Assembly (NCBI RefSeq): GCF_001723175.1
Contig: NC_064653.1
Location: 3,472,001-3,536,000, forward strand
Direction: 5' to 3'
Length of the DNA stretch: 64,000 nt
Source of the DNA: Penicillium oxalicum
Lineage: Eukaryota; Ascomycota; Eurotiomycetes; Eurotiales; Aspergillaceae
Positions 53,188 through 64,000 of this stretch are shown here, piece by piece (position 1 is the first letter of the stretch; the number at the start of each line of letters is the position of its first letter). The notes under the pieces are model-generated. The model made no database searches, was not told the DNA's origin, and saw nothing but the letters and a program-made list of their open reading frames with translations. The position numbers were made by a program, and so were the translations under genes.

Positions 53188-55215
53188 GATTGTTCAAGAT
53201 GAGAGGAAGAAAGTTGAAGGGAGAAGTGAGTGGAACAAAAAGGAAGAAACACTGGGACACGGTCTGCCGATGCGTACAGATTCGTATGAGACAAAAAAAA
53301 AGAAACTTCAATAGAAATAGTGCTGCATCTTGGTGACTTTTATACTATTCCCTCTCACGACCCGGCTTCATCGGTCAACATCTTCTAAACCTCGGCGCCC
53401 AAGTTGTCAGTCACAAAACTTGACCGTGTCAATCAAAAAAAAAAAAAAAAAAAAAGACCGGAGCTTTCCACCACCCATGCATCCTTGGTCTGCTTCCGAT
53501 GACTCCTCCTCCCCAAAAAAGAACCCTCACCAAGCAGCTGACGTCCTTTGGACCGTCAGAAACCCTGACGACTAGACAACATCCCCTTCCTCACATTCCC
53601 AATCCGTGCGCTCTTTCATTCACGGAGCAAGACTCCCAAAGCAGTTATGATGCCGTGACGATTCCAAGGTTTTTTTTCCCCTCTCAATCTTTCAACGCGG
53701 GGGACAGAGTCAGATTGAGTTTGACACAAAATAAAAACAAAATGAAAAATTCCAAATAGAGACAGAGATGGAAAGCTTGTCTTGTCTGCAGATCTGATTC
53801 GTGCCCGCAGTCAAGCACATGTCAGTCTCATCGCCAAACACGGCAAGTAGATAGATAGATGTACATGTAGAGATGCACGGTCAGACTTATTCAAGAAGTG
53901 TTCTTCTCTTTTTTATCTTTTTTTTGGTATTCCTGCACCCAGACCTCCATCTTTCCCCGAGTCCCGAGTACCGTAGGACATGGATAGGTCCAAGTGTCCT
54001 GATCCAAGGAGTCAGATGCAGTGGGTAGTATCTAGGTAAGATACATCTTCTTCCGAGTAAGTAGATTTGATGATTCGGCCGAGGTACATAGAAAGCTACT
54101 GTGGAGATTAGAAAGATCTCATAGGATATTGCTTCGATCCCTCTACGCATGGAATGAGAAAACGCGCGCACGCGAGCGAGCGAGAGAGAGAGAGAGAATC
54201 CTCCAACCTCCATCCCGTCCAGACATATGCATAAATCCAAATACCAACCCCTTCACAAACTATTTATCGAACAGACAAAGCGTCCATAACAAATACTCAG
54301 TGTACATAATTTCCAACCCTGAAATATCGTCTTATCGTAACGGGAGTGTATTTGCGCACCCCAGAGCGGGGGCAGGCCGCGTGGAGAGAGGGCAGAAGAA
54401 GAATCCACTTTAAGCTTTTGGCAGCTTCATAGCGCGGGTCCAGGGACGATAATGTACTGTGGGGAGGGGGAAGCAACCCGAGAAGCCAAGAATTCAAAGG
54501 AATAGAAGACCTCAGAAAAACAAAAAAAAAACAAAAACAAAAGAGTGTGAAAAGGGAGAGAGTCGGAGAGTCTTCTTTTCCCCCTCCAAGTTTCCCAACT
54601 CAACTCCCGGTCCCCAGCCTCGGCAATTTCCCCACTGCAGGAAAGGATTCAGAGAAAACAACTGGCAGGTCACAAAGGTTATCTCCATGAGTCGGAGAAG
54701 ATAAAGGAAAAGAAAAGAAGAAAAAAACGGCCGAATCAGTCAATATCATCCGAGGCACAATCCGTTCATTTTTCTTGTTTTTTTTTCTTATTTTTTTTTT
54801 TCAAAATACCTCAAATCAAGCATTCGCACATGAGACAGTAATCCATCAAGGATCAAAAGGTACGCGCGGTGTTTTTTTAAGAGAGACGGCCCAGGAACGA
54901 AACAGTCCGGACGGAAGGGGATGTTCGACAGGGGCGGGGGAGGACTTCTGTCAAATGCGATTTTTATTTTTATTTCGGTCCGTGTTTATTCGTGGGAATT
55001 TATCGGAGATCAGTCCTCTTTCTATGGGATCTGCATGAGGTGGGATGCATCCTGGCTTCAGAGGAAGGGGAAATGAATGGGGATTATTTCCAGAACATGT
55101 TCTCCGTCACATAAGCTACTACTGCAAGGAGAGGGGGAAAAGAGCACCATTTTCAACTGGATGAGACAATCAGATTTGGGCCAACTATATGCTTTGGTTG
55201 CTCTCTCGCTCTTTC

Positions 55216-55246
<31 letters not shown>

Positions 55247-55439
55247 ACTCAACAAAAGCCTTGAGGAGCTACACAGATAATTGCAACCCCCTGTGAGGTA
55301 TTTCACACAGGAAAGAGGGGGGCAAAAGGAAAAAGCAAATAGGAAAAAGTAGAAAAACAAAAGATAACACCACGCCGGAAAGATGCCGATGCAGACGCTG
55401 ATGCGGATACGGATGCGGTAAGATTGATCATGTCAAAGA
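53188..55439. other. Spacer between the lipase and kex1 genes
   Basis: A 2.25 kb space holding the lipase promoter and leader and the 3' flank of kex1. It contains an A21 run at about 53435-53455, GA/CT runs near 54180 and 55227-55247, and a 10-C run at about 55219. The short frames present are mostly repeat-derived and no gene is supported. Confidence 0.5.
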
Positions 55440-57457
55440 TCAAGACGTCGCTGGTGGACGACCACCCATGGACCGATGTTCCTGCCCCTCATCGTCGCTG
55501 AGATCATCCCCGACAACATAGTGCTCATGAGAAACACCCGGCGAGTGCAAAGTGTCCAACTCGGACTCGTCGAAATCACCCGCCTCGACATCCGCAGGGG
55601 TCGACCGCTTGGGATGGAATCGATCAAGCACCGACCCAGACCCGGATCGAACGCGAGTTCGATTCTCGGGATTCTTCACGCCACTGTAACCGCGGTGGGT
55701 GCGGCGTGACCGCCAGATGAAGAAGCCCCAGATGGTCACTCCAATGATCACAATGACCAGGATGGCTTCACCGGACTTGGCGTAGGCATGGTTCTCGGCC
55801 TCTTTGACCTTCTTGTACTCTTGCTCTTCGGCAGCGGTGCTGTTGGGGTGACCCCCGACTGAGGTCTGAGGGAGCTTTTCCCCGTCGATCCGCGAGTCGG
55901 CGGGACTGCCGCCGATGCTGGCGATGTCAACGCCCATGAATCGATCGAGCATATCGCGTGACTGGCGCGGCTGATCAAAGGGGACCATGTGGCTGGCATT
56001 GTAGAAGAGGACGTAGGTCAGATTGCGCGCATACTGGTAAAGTCCGGCGGGCTCGCCCTCGAAACTCCAGTCGTGACGCGGAGCCCAGACGCCCGGGTCG
56101 GTCTCGAACCCGGTGGCGCCCTTCCAATTCATGTTGTGAATCAGATTTTCAGTACCGAGATGGTTGCAAATGAGATCCTGATCACCACTGAAGAGGAGCA
56201 CATTGACGTCCGACTCAAGCAGCGCAGGCAGCAACCGGACACCGGGAGTGGAATGGCTGGCACGGAAGGTCGAACTGACGGCGGAATTGCACTCGGTCCA
56301 CCCCGCCGTCTTGGCCGGGTTGACGTGCAAGGCCTCCCTCACGTCCTGGCGGCGCAGGTATGAGGTGATATCCACCAAGTCTGGAGGCCAGTTCATGCCA
56401 CACGCGGGAAACGAATCCTCCAGACGCACGTCGTAAGTGTTGACACATTTGCCCTCGTCCGATCGCAGATGGGTGATCCCATGCAGAACACTCTCACACT
56501 GGCCGATATTGACCATCTCCTTGCTGTGAGGATCTTCCAGCGCGGCCAGGCACACTGAATTGAGTGCTTCGATCTCACGATAGTCCTCTGTGCCTTCTTT
56601 GATCAAGCCCGCCGCTTTACTGAATTCAAAGTAGGATGGGGATTGGTCGTAAGGCGAGATCCAGCCATTACCAATCAGCAGTCCTTTCAAGGGCCACTTG
56701 GACTTGCCCTCTTTCTCGAGCTTCTCGTTGCGCGTTTTGATGGCGGTCGCAATGTGGGGGATATGCATGCCTGCATATGATTCTCCCGCCAGATAGAGCT
56801 GGTGCTTCTTCGTTAGTGGCATATCTCCCACAGCAATTCAATGCCAGCTTCGCGAGAGGAATGACTAGTCCACTTACATCATCGTTCTCATACTCGGGGA
56901 ACAACGCAAAGAACTTCTCCAAGAATACAATAAACTGAGCCGACATTTCGTTGAGCTCATGAATATAGCTGTCCGTATTCACGTAGCTGAAGCCCGTCCC
57001 CACCGGCTGATCCACAAAAAGCAGATTGGCAAATTCGTCCCAGGACCCTTCGTTGTATTCCAGTGTATGGTCGTCCTTGAGCCGGTATGGTCCGACCTCC
57101 ATCAACGCGCCGTCCATTGAGCTACAGCCAGGACCCCCGTTCAGCCAGATCACCGTTCGCTGTCGGTTCGCAATGTGTCGATTTTGATAGTGCCAGAAGA
57201 ATAGGTTGCCATTGTTCGCTTCGTCCACCTCGATGTGGCTGTCCGAGGTCAGTGGTGTGGTCGCATGCGCGCGTGGAGAAAGAATCATGCCACAGGTCCA
57301 GGACGGAACTCATGTCGCCCCTCACTTACCCAGCATGCATCTTCAACAACGGACCCTTGGGAGCGCCGGGCAGTGAGTGAACATAATAGTCTGCGGCGGA
57401 CTTGGCCGCTGCTGCTAGCGCCGGGGCCAGCAGCAGAAGTATTGACCGTGAAAGCAT
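55440..57457 (-). CDS. kex1: Pheromone-processing carboxypeptidase KEX1 (Golgi serine carboxypeptidase)
   Basis: KEX1 is a trans-Golgi serine carboxypeptidase that removes C-terminal Lys/Arg after Kex2 cleavage. Three exons, 57457-57330, 57238-56878 and 56798-55440, give 615 residues, the usual size. A signal peptide ([13 protein letters not shown]) starts the protein. Catalytic residues are visible: serine in GESYAG (about 170), aspartate in [11 protein letters not shown] (about 371) and histidine in [11 protein letters not shown] (about 433). [20 protein letters not shown] marks the substrate-binding loop. A transmembrane segment ([18 protein letters not shown], about 508-525) anchors the protein and is followed by an acidic cytosolic tail of about 90 residues with DDLSDDEGQ, typical for Golgi retention. 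Intron 2 has an ACTAAC branch site. The family assignment is secure. Confidence 0.96.
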
Positions 57458-58375
57458 GGTATAATCGACGTCCTGCGTCGCGTACGTTAGACCAATTGCT
57501 GGAGAGATCTCTCCTCTCTAGACGAAGCTCCCACTGCGTCAGCGGAAGAGCGTTGGCCTTGCGATCAAAGGGGCCACGGGAAACTCGGCGTAAGAGCAGG
57601 TCAGATCGGACCGCTGCAGCTCGGGGTGGCTCAGAGGATCATCGGAAATTGAACAGGTGTAATGAAAAATAAAGATATCACGCAATGTGCGATGAGCGAT
57701 AGATGATCAACGAAGGACAAGATATGAGATCCTCCGACGTCGTGGAGGGAAAGGAGGAGAGTCGCCGGGGTTGACGAAACCAACTTGGCCCGTCAATAAA
57801 CGTTAACTCCGATAAGGATGTGAACTGCGTGGCCTCGACTCGAATGGGGGTGCAGTACCGTACTGAAGTCTTGTAACATACATACGGATGTAATTTATGG
57901 AGACTTCGGCTAGTCAGGCAGTCACAGCTCTGCCCCGCTGTTATACGCGTTGAGTGACGATACCGTACAATACATCTGCCGCGGTGGTCCTCTTTTTGCT
58001 GATTCTGTACGTCTATTGAAGCGCCACCAAGTCCTGATTGATTGAAACAACAAAGAAAAGCAAAGCATCCTCGGAACCTGAGTTCAAAAAAGACGAGCTC
58101 CCATTGGCAAGAAAGAAGGAAGGTTTTTTCTATTGAGAGCCGAATTGGGGTGAGATGCCCTTTGATTGGGCAATTGTGAGTGCAGTCCGCTAAGTATATG
58201 CGGCAATTATGAGACGAGGTGATGTCTGGAAAATGTGCAATCTACTGCTTCATGTTTTACCCGTCCGGCCTGATGAGTGTTACCTATTTATCACTCCATT
58301 TTTGGAAATTTGGGCCATTTTGTTCACCCTGTTTTCGACATCAAGTCCTTCCCCCCCCCCCCCCCCGAACCTCTC
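57458..58375. other. Spacer between kex1 and sfm1
   Basis: A 918 bp space with the kex1 promoter and leader and the 3' flank of sfm1. It includes a C16 homopolymer at 58351-58366 just beyond the sfm1 stop codon. No other gene is supported. Confidence 0.55.
58351..58366. repeat. C16/G16 homopolymer just after the sfm1 stop
   Basis: Sixteen consecutive C residues on the plus strand, so G16 on the sense strand of the minus-strand sfm1 gene, beginning 9 bp after its stop codon. The likely position is the 3' UTR. Confidence 0.85.
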
Positions 58376-59428
58376 TCAGAACAAATCGCCAACACCCTTG
58401 TCGGCGTCCTTTTTGATAAGATCCACCATTCCCTAAAAATCCAAAAGGAACAAAAAGGAAACACGCAATTAGCAAGGGGGTGATCAATCATCATGAGGCA
58501 GACTTGGCTTCTGAATAACCAATTATCACTTACAGCGGGCATGATCGGTTCGCCTTGAGCATCCTTGACGTAGCGGAAGGGCATTTCGGTCCGCTCGTGC
58601 TCGTTGATCAGAATCTCCGGATAGTCCACATACGGGATCTCCTCCAATGGGACTGAGATGGAGGGGGAAAAAAAGAGGGAGAAGACAGAGTCAGTACATC
58701 ATCACATCATCGCTATGAGATCAAAATTCACAGTGGCATTGCCTACCTCGGTCATGCACAATCATTCGAGTGACACGAACGGCGGTATCCGTTGTCATCT
58801 GCTTGGGGCCGAGGCGACGGCCCGTGTAGCCCTTCTTACGGAGCTCAGAAGTACGATCTAAGAGGGGTCGTGTCAGCGTTGTAAATCATTCTCCGTGGGA
58901 CGCTAGATATCCCATTTCTGGAAGTGTACATACCGCGTGGGGGGTCATCGCCTGAGTGGTAGGAATAGTCCCGGATGGTTAGTACCAATCATTTATATGT
59001 CTAATGTGTCGTCCGAAGCCGACAGTTTCGCCAGACACCCAGCTCTCTCGCAGGGTCTTATCGATGTCCGAGTCGAATGTGCGGAATTGGTACGTACCCA
59101 AGATACCACCAAAGAGGAACACCTCAAAAATATCACCATCCTCTGGGCTCAATTCCGTCGTGGCGGCAGGATCCAGCAGACACACCTTTTCCTTGCGGTC
59201 CGCAAAGATGTCCTCCACGCTCCGTTGCTCAACTTCCAGGCCCTGCGTCGCAGCCAAGTCGGCGGGCATCTGCAGCTCCGCTGGCACCGAGCTGAGCAAG
59301 AAACGAGCACCGCTGGCGTGAGACTCGCGGGCAATGGCCGCATATTCCAAGGCGGACCACGGACCTAGCTCGGGGTCTAGGTGCTCGACCACAAACGCCT
59401 TGGTGTGTTGCAATTTTTGGTCAGCCAT
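58376..59428 (-). CDS. sfm1: SPOUT protein methyltransferase of the Sfm1 family
   Basis: Yeast Sfm1 methylates an arginine of ribosomal protein uS3 and belongs to the SPOUT fold (DUF431). Five exons on the minus strand, 59428-59098, 58951-58934, 58857-58747, 58652-58534 and 58432-58376, give 211 residues (yeast Sfm1 is 213). Exon 2 is only 18 bp. Recognisable features are FVVEHLDPELGPWSALEYAA near the N-terminus, LLDPAATTELSPEDGDIFEV followed by FLFGGILGDDPPRDR, and LGPKQMTTDTAVRVTRMIV, ending with PYVDYPEILINEHERTEMPF and MPAGMVDLIKKD. The GGILGDDPPRDR segment includes the SAM-binding trefoil-knot loop and depends on splicing in the 18 bp exon. Family assignment is good; the substrate is inferred from yeast. 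Confidence 0.9.
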
Positions 59429-60850
59429 GATTGTACAATTGGCGACTCTACGATTGAATCTGTAAGGTGTATGTCGTGTGCTTTGCGTGGGGTTGACAAA
59501 GAAGGCCGTCGAGACAGGGAAAAAAAAAGCGGAAGCGTAGAGTGGCAGAGTTTGGCGGCGCCCCGTGGATCATCGATTGGAGATGGCCAACGGCGACCTT
59601 TCATCCAGCATTGAGAACTGGGGATCTATTCTGTTCTATTCTATTATTTTTCTTTTTTGACAAATAAACAAGTCTATCAGACCTTGAATACTTTCAAAGT
59701 AAAAGTTAGTTGATTCAATTATACTATTCACAATGTCATTGACATTAGACCGATCTTGCACGGGAGTCATGTGGCAGCTCATCAAGTGCCGAGACTGTGC
59801 GAATGCGGAAACTCTCAACTGGAACTGCGCAGCGCCCCCCCGCGTGACCAACGACCGAATGTAACGCCCTCGAGCGGATCGGGTGTGGGACTTGCCATCG
59901 AACGGCCATGAGATCTACACAGTAGAACACAGGTTCAATCAATCTCACTCTTGATGGAAAAAAAACAGCTTTGATGATCCTCCTCGCACACATTCCCGTC
60001 CAGCCGTTGAGGTTCGCAAGGTCCATTGTCGCGATGACGTAGGCGTGGCGGATACTGTAATCTCAATCAGTCCGAGAGATGACTAGAGTCTACGAGACCG
60101 TCAAGTTGTCCTTTCAATCGAGGGAGGCGAGAGCGATCACGATGTGAGAGAAAGAGAGACGATTAGACATGAACGACATGGAAGGTGGGGGAAATTCCGT
60201 CGTGCCAGGAATGTTTCCATGAGACCAAAAGTGCTGAACGAGGGTTGTCCGTGTGCCCAATTCTGCGACGCACTTCTGGTCGTACTGCCACTGCCCTTCC
60301 ACGGGGGCGTTGGGTAGTTTGTATCTCTCCACTCGAAACACATTGGACCCAAAATGAGACAGACGTTTGGCGTAGTCTATGCCTGCGCACGGGAAGGGGA
60401 GAAAGAACATTGAGTTACTGAAGGACTGCATCGACCCAAAAGTGGCACCAGTCGAGGATCTTCGGCACTTTCAAAGTCGACTCTGATGGGTTGATCGTCT
60501 TCCAAGTCGTCCGACCCAAATCGTCGCAGCCACTGGACATCCCAAAAAGGCCCCGCGTTATCGATAGCCCCATGAGTCCTCCCCCAATCCCGTGGGATTT
60601 CCGCAGCTCCAAACTTAACTTTACCCAACTTTCTGCTCTTCACGTCTCGTCAACCTCTCGCGATTTCCTTTCTTCTCACTGCCTGACCTCTGCCTCAATT
60701 GTTCCCACCTCCCACTCCCTCCTTCTCTCTCTCTATCTCTCCCACAGCCCGTGCCTCTATCTTCAAAGGGTATCTTGCTTCAGATAGCCCCGCTGCGATC
60801 TACATTCCCCTCTTGCTCGGTCACACTGTTCAGTGTCCACGCCTTTCATC
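59429..60850. other. Spacer between sfm1 and igo1
   Basis: A 1.4 kb divergent space: the leader and promoter of sfm1 on one side and of igo1 on the other, with a pyrimidine-rich igo1 leader from about 60640. Open frames on the minus strand (59745-60026 and 60114-60431) lack motifs and splice partners that I trust, so no further gene is claimed. Confidence 0.5.
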
Positions 60851-61578
60851 ATGAACCCCCACCAGCAGAACAAAGTCGACATTAGCGTGAGTTGGCCTGG
60901 ACCTTGATGGCTGAATGTATCTGCATACATGACTGACCTCACGTGAAATCTAGTCGATGACCCCAGACGAGCAGCGACTGCTGCGCATGTATGGCAAGAT
61001 GCCCACCAAGAAGGACTTGCTCCAGAACAAGCTCAAGGTATGTGTCGAACCCAAGGCCGTTCTCGACGTGATTCCGTCATTTCTCCTTCCTCCCCTCTCT
61101 CGCCACCACTTGTTTCATGATCGTGTCATGGTACCCTCTTGCGGCCACAACTGACCCGGGTTGATTGTGAACACAGGAGCGCAAGTACTTCGATTCAGGC
61201 GACTACGCCCTCAGCAAAGCTGGCAAGGCCTCCGACGTTGGCGTCACCAGCATCGGTTCACGTCACCCGGTTCCGGAAAACATCCCCCATCTCACGGCCA
61301 CTTCACCTGGTGCCAACAATGCGGGTGGCAATGGTGGCAGCACTGCTGGCATTGGCCAACAAATCCCCGGAAGCATCAGTGGCCACCCAGGGTCAATCGG
61401 ATTCCAGAGCCGCTCGCCCGTGAAAGAAGGTGGTAGCTTTCTGCACCGCGGCTCCAGTTTGAGCGAGGAGTCGACGACTATGGACACCGAAGGCGCGGAC
61501 AACAATGACAATCAGGAGGGCCAGGAATCTAGTGTGAGTCCTCCACCCGCGAGGGAAGGTGTCCCAATCCGTCAGTAA
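60851..61578 (+). CDS. igo1: Endosulfine-family PP2A-B55 inhibitor (Igo1/ENSA type)
   Basis: Phosphorylated endosulfines inhibit PP2A-B55 downstream of the Greatwall/Rim15 kinase and act in mitotic entry and quiescence. Three exons, 60851-60886, 60954-61037 and 61177-61578, give 173 residues. The conserved core is MTPDEQRLLRMYGKMPTKKD then KLKERKYFDSGDYALSKAGK; FDSGDY contains the serine that Greatwall phosphorylates. After the core the sequence is glycine-, serine- and asparagine-rich with a patch FQSRSPVKEGG and ends PPAREGVPIRQ. The last exon contains an internal GTGAGT at 61533; reading through it keeps the frame to a stop, so I did not use it. The pathway and function are established for the family. 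Confidence 0.93.
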
Positions 61579-62222
61579 ACACTGGAGGTGTACACCAGGC
61601 TGTATCTTCTGTCTTTTGGTGCACGATCGGAAGATGTTTGAGGAATGAATCGCGGCTAGTTTGGTCATTTGTTTTGTGATTTTTTTTGGGCGTCTCTCTC
61701 GACAAGATAAGTCTTGTCCTTTTTTTTTTGTTTTCTACTGCATGGCCGTCCCATTTGATGCCCGCATGAATATCTCCGTTTTTTTTTTCTTTTTGTGCCT
61801 GGACTTTGATCTTCTTGATTTTCGTCGGGGGCTCATGATTGGAATTGATCGTGATGACTGGAGATTACACCTTTGCCCATCCCACCCGTGAGGTTTGAGA
61901 AAGACTTGTGAGCTGCAATCTTTCACGATTCATTCCCCTACGTGTCCTCTCTCTCTTCTTTGATTGTTTCCTTTCTTGGTCTCGATTTCATCTTATTTTG
62001 ACCTCTTATCTCGGGATCAAAAAACCTGGCGCTAGCGGAATGATGTACTGTTCTTGCGTTTTCTTTTTTCCCCTTCTTCTTTATTCTCTCGAGGGCGCCA
62101 AGGTGCACTGCGGGACAGGGCAAACGTGGAGTAAACGAGAAAGTGAAAAAAAATATATTGGGAATACAGATTTGCAAATGAGATATCATTGACTTTACTT
62201 CGATCCGTAAATCCCTCCTCAA
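61579..62222. other. 3' flank of igo1
   Basis: About 650 bp downstream of igo1, T-rich, with no gene supported. It probably contains the igo1 3' UTR and polyadenylation signal. Confidence 0.5.
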
Positions 62223-64000
62223 TTTTCAATGCGCCTCATCAAGAAAGAGAATCCCATCTGTCTCAGATACACGTTGAGCAGTCCCACCCAGATCATTCCC
62301 AGGGACGATAGAAACAGCACACTAGCCCACGAGTAATCAACCTCCCCCCCTACCAGCTTCTACGCCCACTTAACCTACGAGCTCAGCAGTCTAAATGGTT
62401 AGAGTAGTACTCCCTCATAGCAAAATTCCAGTGTCCTCCATGTACGTTAGATATACATTTCCGTCCTCTCTCCCTCTATGCTTACTTCCAATCAGGGAGG
62501 GTACTTGGTACTCTTCGGCGCACGTCAGGTACATACCAGTAATACCATCTAGTACATTGATACAGGCACCTAACATTCAGGTTAGTAGCGTTCCTCTTCA
62601 AGGTTCAGACTTTCCATATACCCCCAAGACATTCATTCCCACTATCCACCTGCATCATGCATTATTTCCATCCTTTCAGGAAGAACAAAGAACCTATAGT
62701 TCAATCTTGAGTTCGGGCATCGGGTAAGCTTATAAAGTCGGGCAATCGGTCTTCTTGTATGATAGCAGGGGAACTATTAATTTACGGACGCAAGGGCTTT
62801 GGTGTAGAGTATGGAGGTGTAGGGAGATTTTCAGCAGTACTTTGAACGGTGTTTCTTGGGAGGTGGCGCGGACGGGATGAGCGTCTCACAGTTCTAGTGG
62901 GAGTGGAAAGGTATTTGTAAGGGAGAAAAGAGGCGGGAGGGAGAGAGGAGAAAGTGGAAACAAGAGGTGAAATCGTGGTCTACCTGGTTACTCCTTCCCT
63001 ATTGATAGCAGCAAGAGAGAGAAGGAAAAAGTCTACCTACAAAACAGGGAGCAAGGTCAAAGTAGACAGACAGCCGGTCACACTGGAATTTCACACAAGG
63101 GCAGATTACAGACAGCAAAAGGGTATATTGAGTGCCGAACATGATGAAGACAAGACGTAAGCAAGGAAAATGGGAGCAGAAATAGCAAAAAACCCCCCGT
63201 AGAAAAAATTGACAAGCAAGTCATTGGGAATGTAAAAGGTCCTCAAAATCTCATACCACATGGAAGTGGTACCGGAGAGAGGGCGACGCAACTCGAGGGT
63301 GGTAAATTTCGCTGAGGTAAGAGGTCTTGGGGCCGAATGCTGGAGCAACTGCTGGAAACGACACGACACGGGAGAACACGCCAAGCCTGCTAGTGATAGA
63401 TCGACAGAGCTTGATGAATTCAATCGTTGCGTGCAAAGTGACATTGGGGGATGGAAGACCTGCCGGTAAAAATGGAGGTGGTGGCACTGGCTTGTCAGAC
63501 ATGATTCGTATCTGACCTGAATGGCGTGGAATTCAAGTGCGAGCTAGTTGACGCATTATGTGCGGGAAGAATCGTACGTAGACAAGACCTGACGATCAAG
63601 AACGAGGCTGGAGGATGACAAAACGCTCGCGGCCCCGTTGGGATGTGAAGAGCAGGCCAATAAAACAACGGCGGCAATCAGAGCACACCCAACTCTGTCC
63701 AGGATGTTGATGTCAAGCAACACGAACTCGATCAGCAAGAAATTTCTGGCCTCATTGCGGCCTCGGGCTCGCTGTCTTCGTTTTCTGTCGGTCGTGCAAG
63801 TCGGGAATGATCTTGAAAAGGGCGAGAGGCAGGTGCTGCATATTATCAAAAAGAGAGGGAAAAAAAGAAAGGGCCATCCATTCCACGAATGAAGAAGATG
63901 TCTCCCATTCCACGGTTTGATTGCAGCCCTCTGTCACTCATCACACCAAGCTCAATCAGTCTTCCAGTGTCCGGCCAGACTGCTATCCAGATCGTCTTGT
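62223..64000. other. Unresolved right end, possible minus-strand exons
   Basis: I cannot build a gene here. On the minus strand three stretches look coding-like: 63502-63251 (ATG, MSDKPVPPPPFLPAGLPSPN), 63352-63109, with a hydrophobic segment LLVNFFYGGFFAISAPIFLAY, and about 62366-62230 (VDYSWASVLFLSSLGMIWVG, ending MRRIEN and a stop). They lie in different frames, some share the same bases, and no splice sites join them convincingly. The remaining sequence up to 64000 has frames below 100 codons. They may belong to a small intron-rich membrane protein gene or be chance. Confidence 0.3.

Noticed and set aside
59745..60431. Two minus-strand frames between sfm1 and igo1
   Set aside because: They have some protein-like stretches (GIDYAKRLSHFGSNVFRVER) but no family match and no supported splice structure, and they overlap the promoter and leader of igo1.
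1..64000. Secondary-metabolite cluster, CRISPR array or intact transposon
   Set aside because: No PKS, NRPS, terpene or tailoring enzyme, no spaced identical repeats of CRISPR type, and no transposase or reverse transcriptase signature were seen.

Overview
This window is nuclear DNA from a filamentous ascomycete, most likely of the Eurotiales (Penicillium/Aspergillus type). The grounds are short GT-AG introns of about 50-190 bp with CTAAC/CTGAC-like branch sites, pyrimidine-rich leaders, intergenic spaces of 0.2-2 kb, and protein families typical of Pezizomycotina: septin Cdc10/AspD, an Rrn6-like factor, KEX1, a Thermomyces-type class 3 lipase and a PhoA-type acid phosphatase. The order was inferred from protein character without a database search. 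I saw no rRNA gene, no tRNA I could defend, no CRISPR array and no intact transposon.

Layout. 1-8.4 kb: gut2 (mitochondrial glycerol-3-phosphate dehydrogenase), then an AT-richer spacer ending in a diverged ~135 bp tandem repeat, then an unrecognised multi-spanning membrane protein. 8.4-18.8 kb: a desert of more than 10 kb interrupted only by a 93-residue single-exon protein gene at 13.7-14.0 kb. 18.8-28 kb: a dense block with rud3 (Golgi golgin), guk1 (guanylate kinase), cdc10/aspD (septin), mrpl32, ski8 and spc25. 28-33 kb: an RRN6-like Pol I factor and atx1 (copper chaperone). 33.5-41 kb: a DUF2293 protein, a LYR-type protein, and a CHY/CTCHY/RING ubiquitin ligase whose frame is broken at an A7 run. 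42.6-47.8 kb: a TCP11/Sok1 protein and cia1. 49.7-57.5 kb: a secretory block with a secreted acid phosphatase, a secreted lipase and the Golgi protease kex1. 58.4-61.6 kb: sfm1 (SPOUT protein methyltransferase) and an endosulfine (igo1). The last 2.4 kb holds at most poorly resolved exons.

Most genes are housekeeping genes of unrelated pathways, so there is no metabolite cluster. Three pairs are head-to-head across short shared promoters: cdc10/mrpl32 (335 bp), spc25/rrn6 (462 bp) and DUF2293/LYR (469 bp). Two genes bear on nutrient signalling: the Sok1-like protein has five RRxS (PKA-type) motifs in its first 100 residues, and the endosulfine carries the FDSGDY PP2A-B55 inhibitor motif.

The most notable observations are the -1 type frame break at an A AAA AAA heptamer in the RING ligase, a first coding exon consisting only of ATG in ski8, G or TTC/TGC tracts just after the stop codons of three genes, the tandem repeat before the membrane-protein gene, and the isolated 93-residue protein in the desert.
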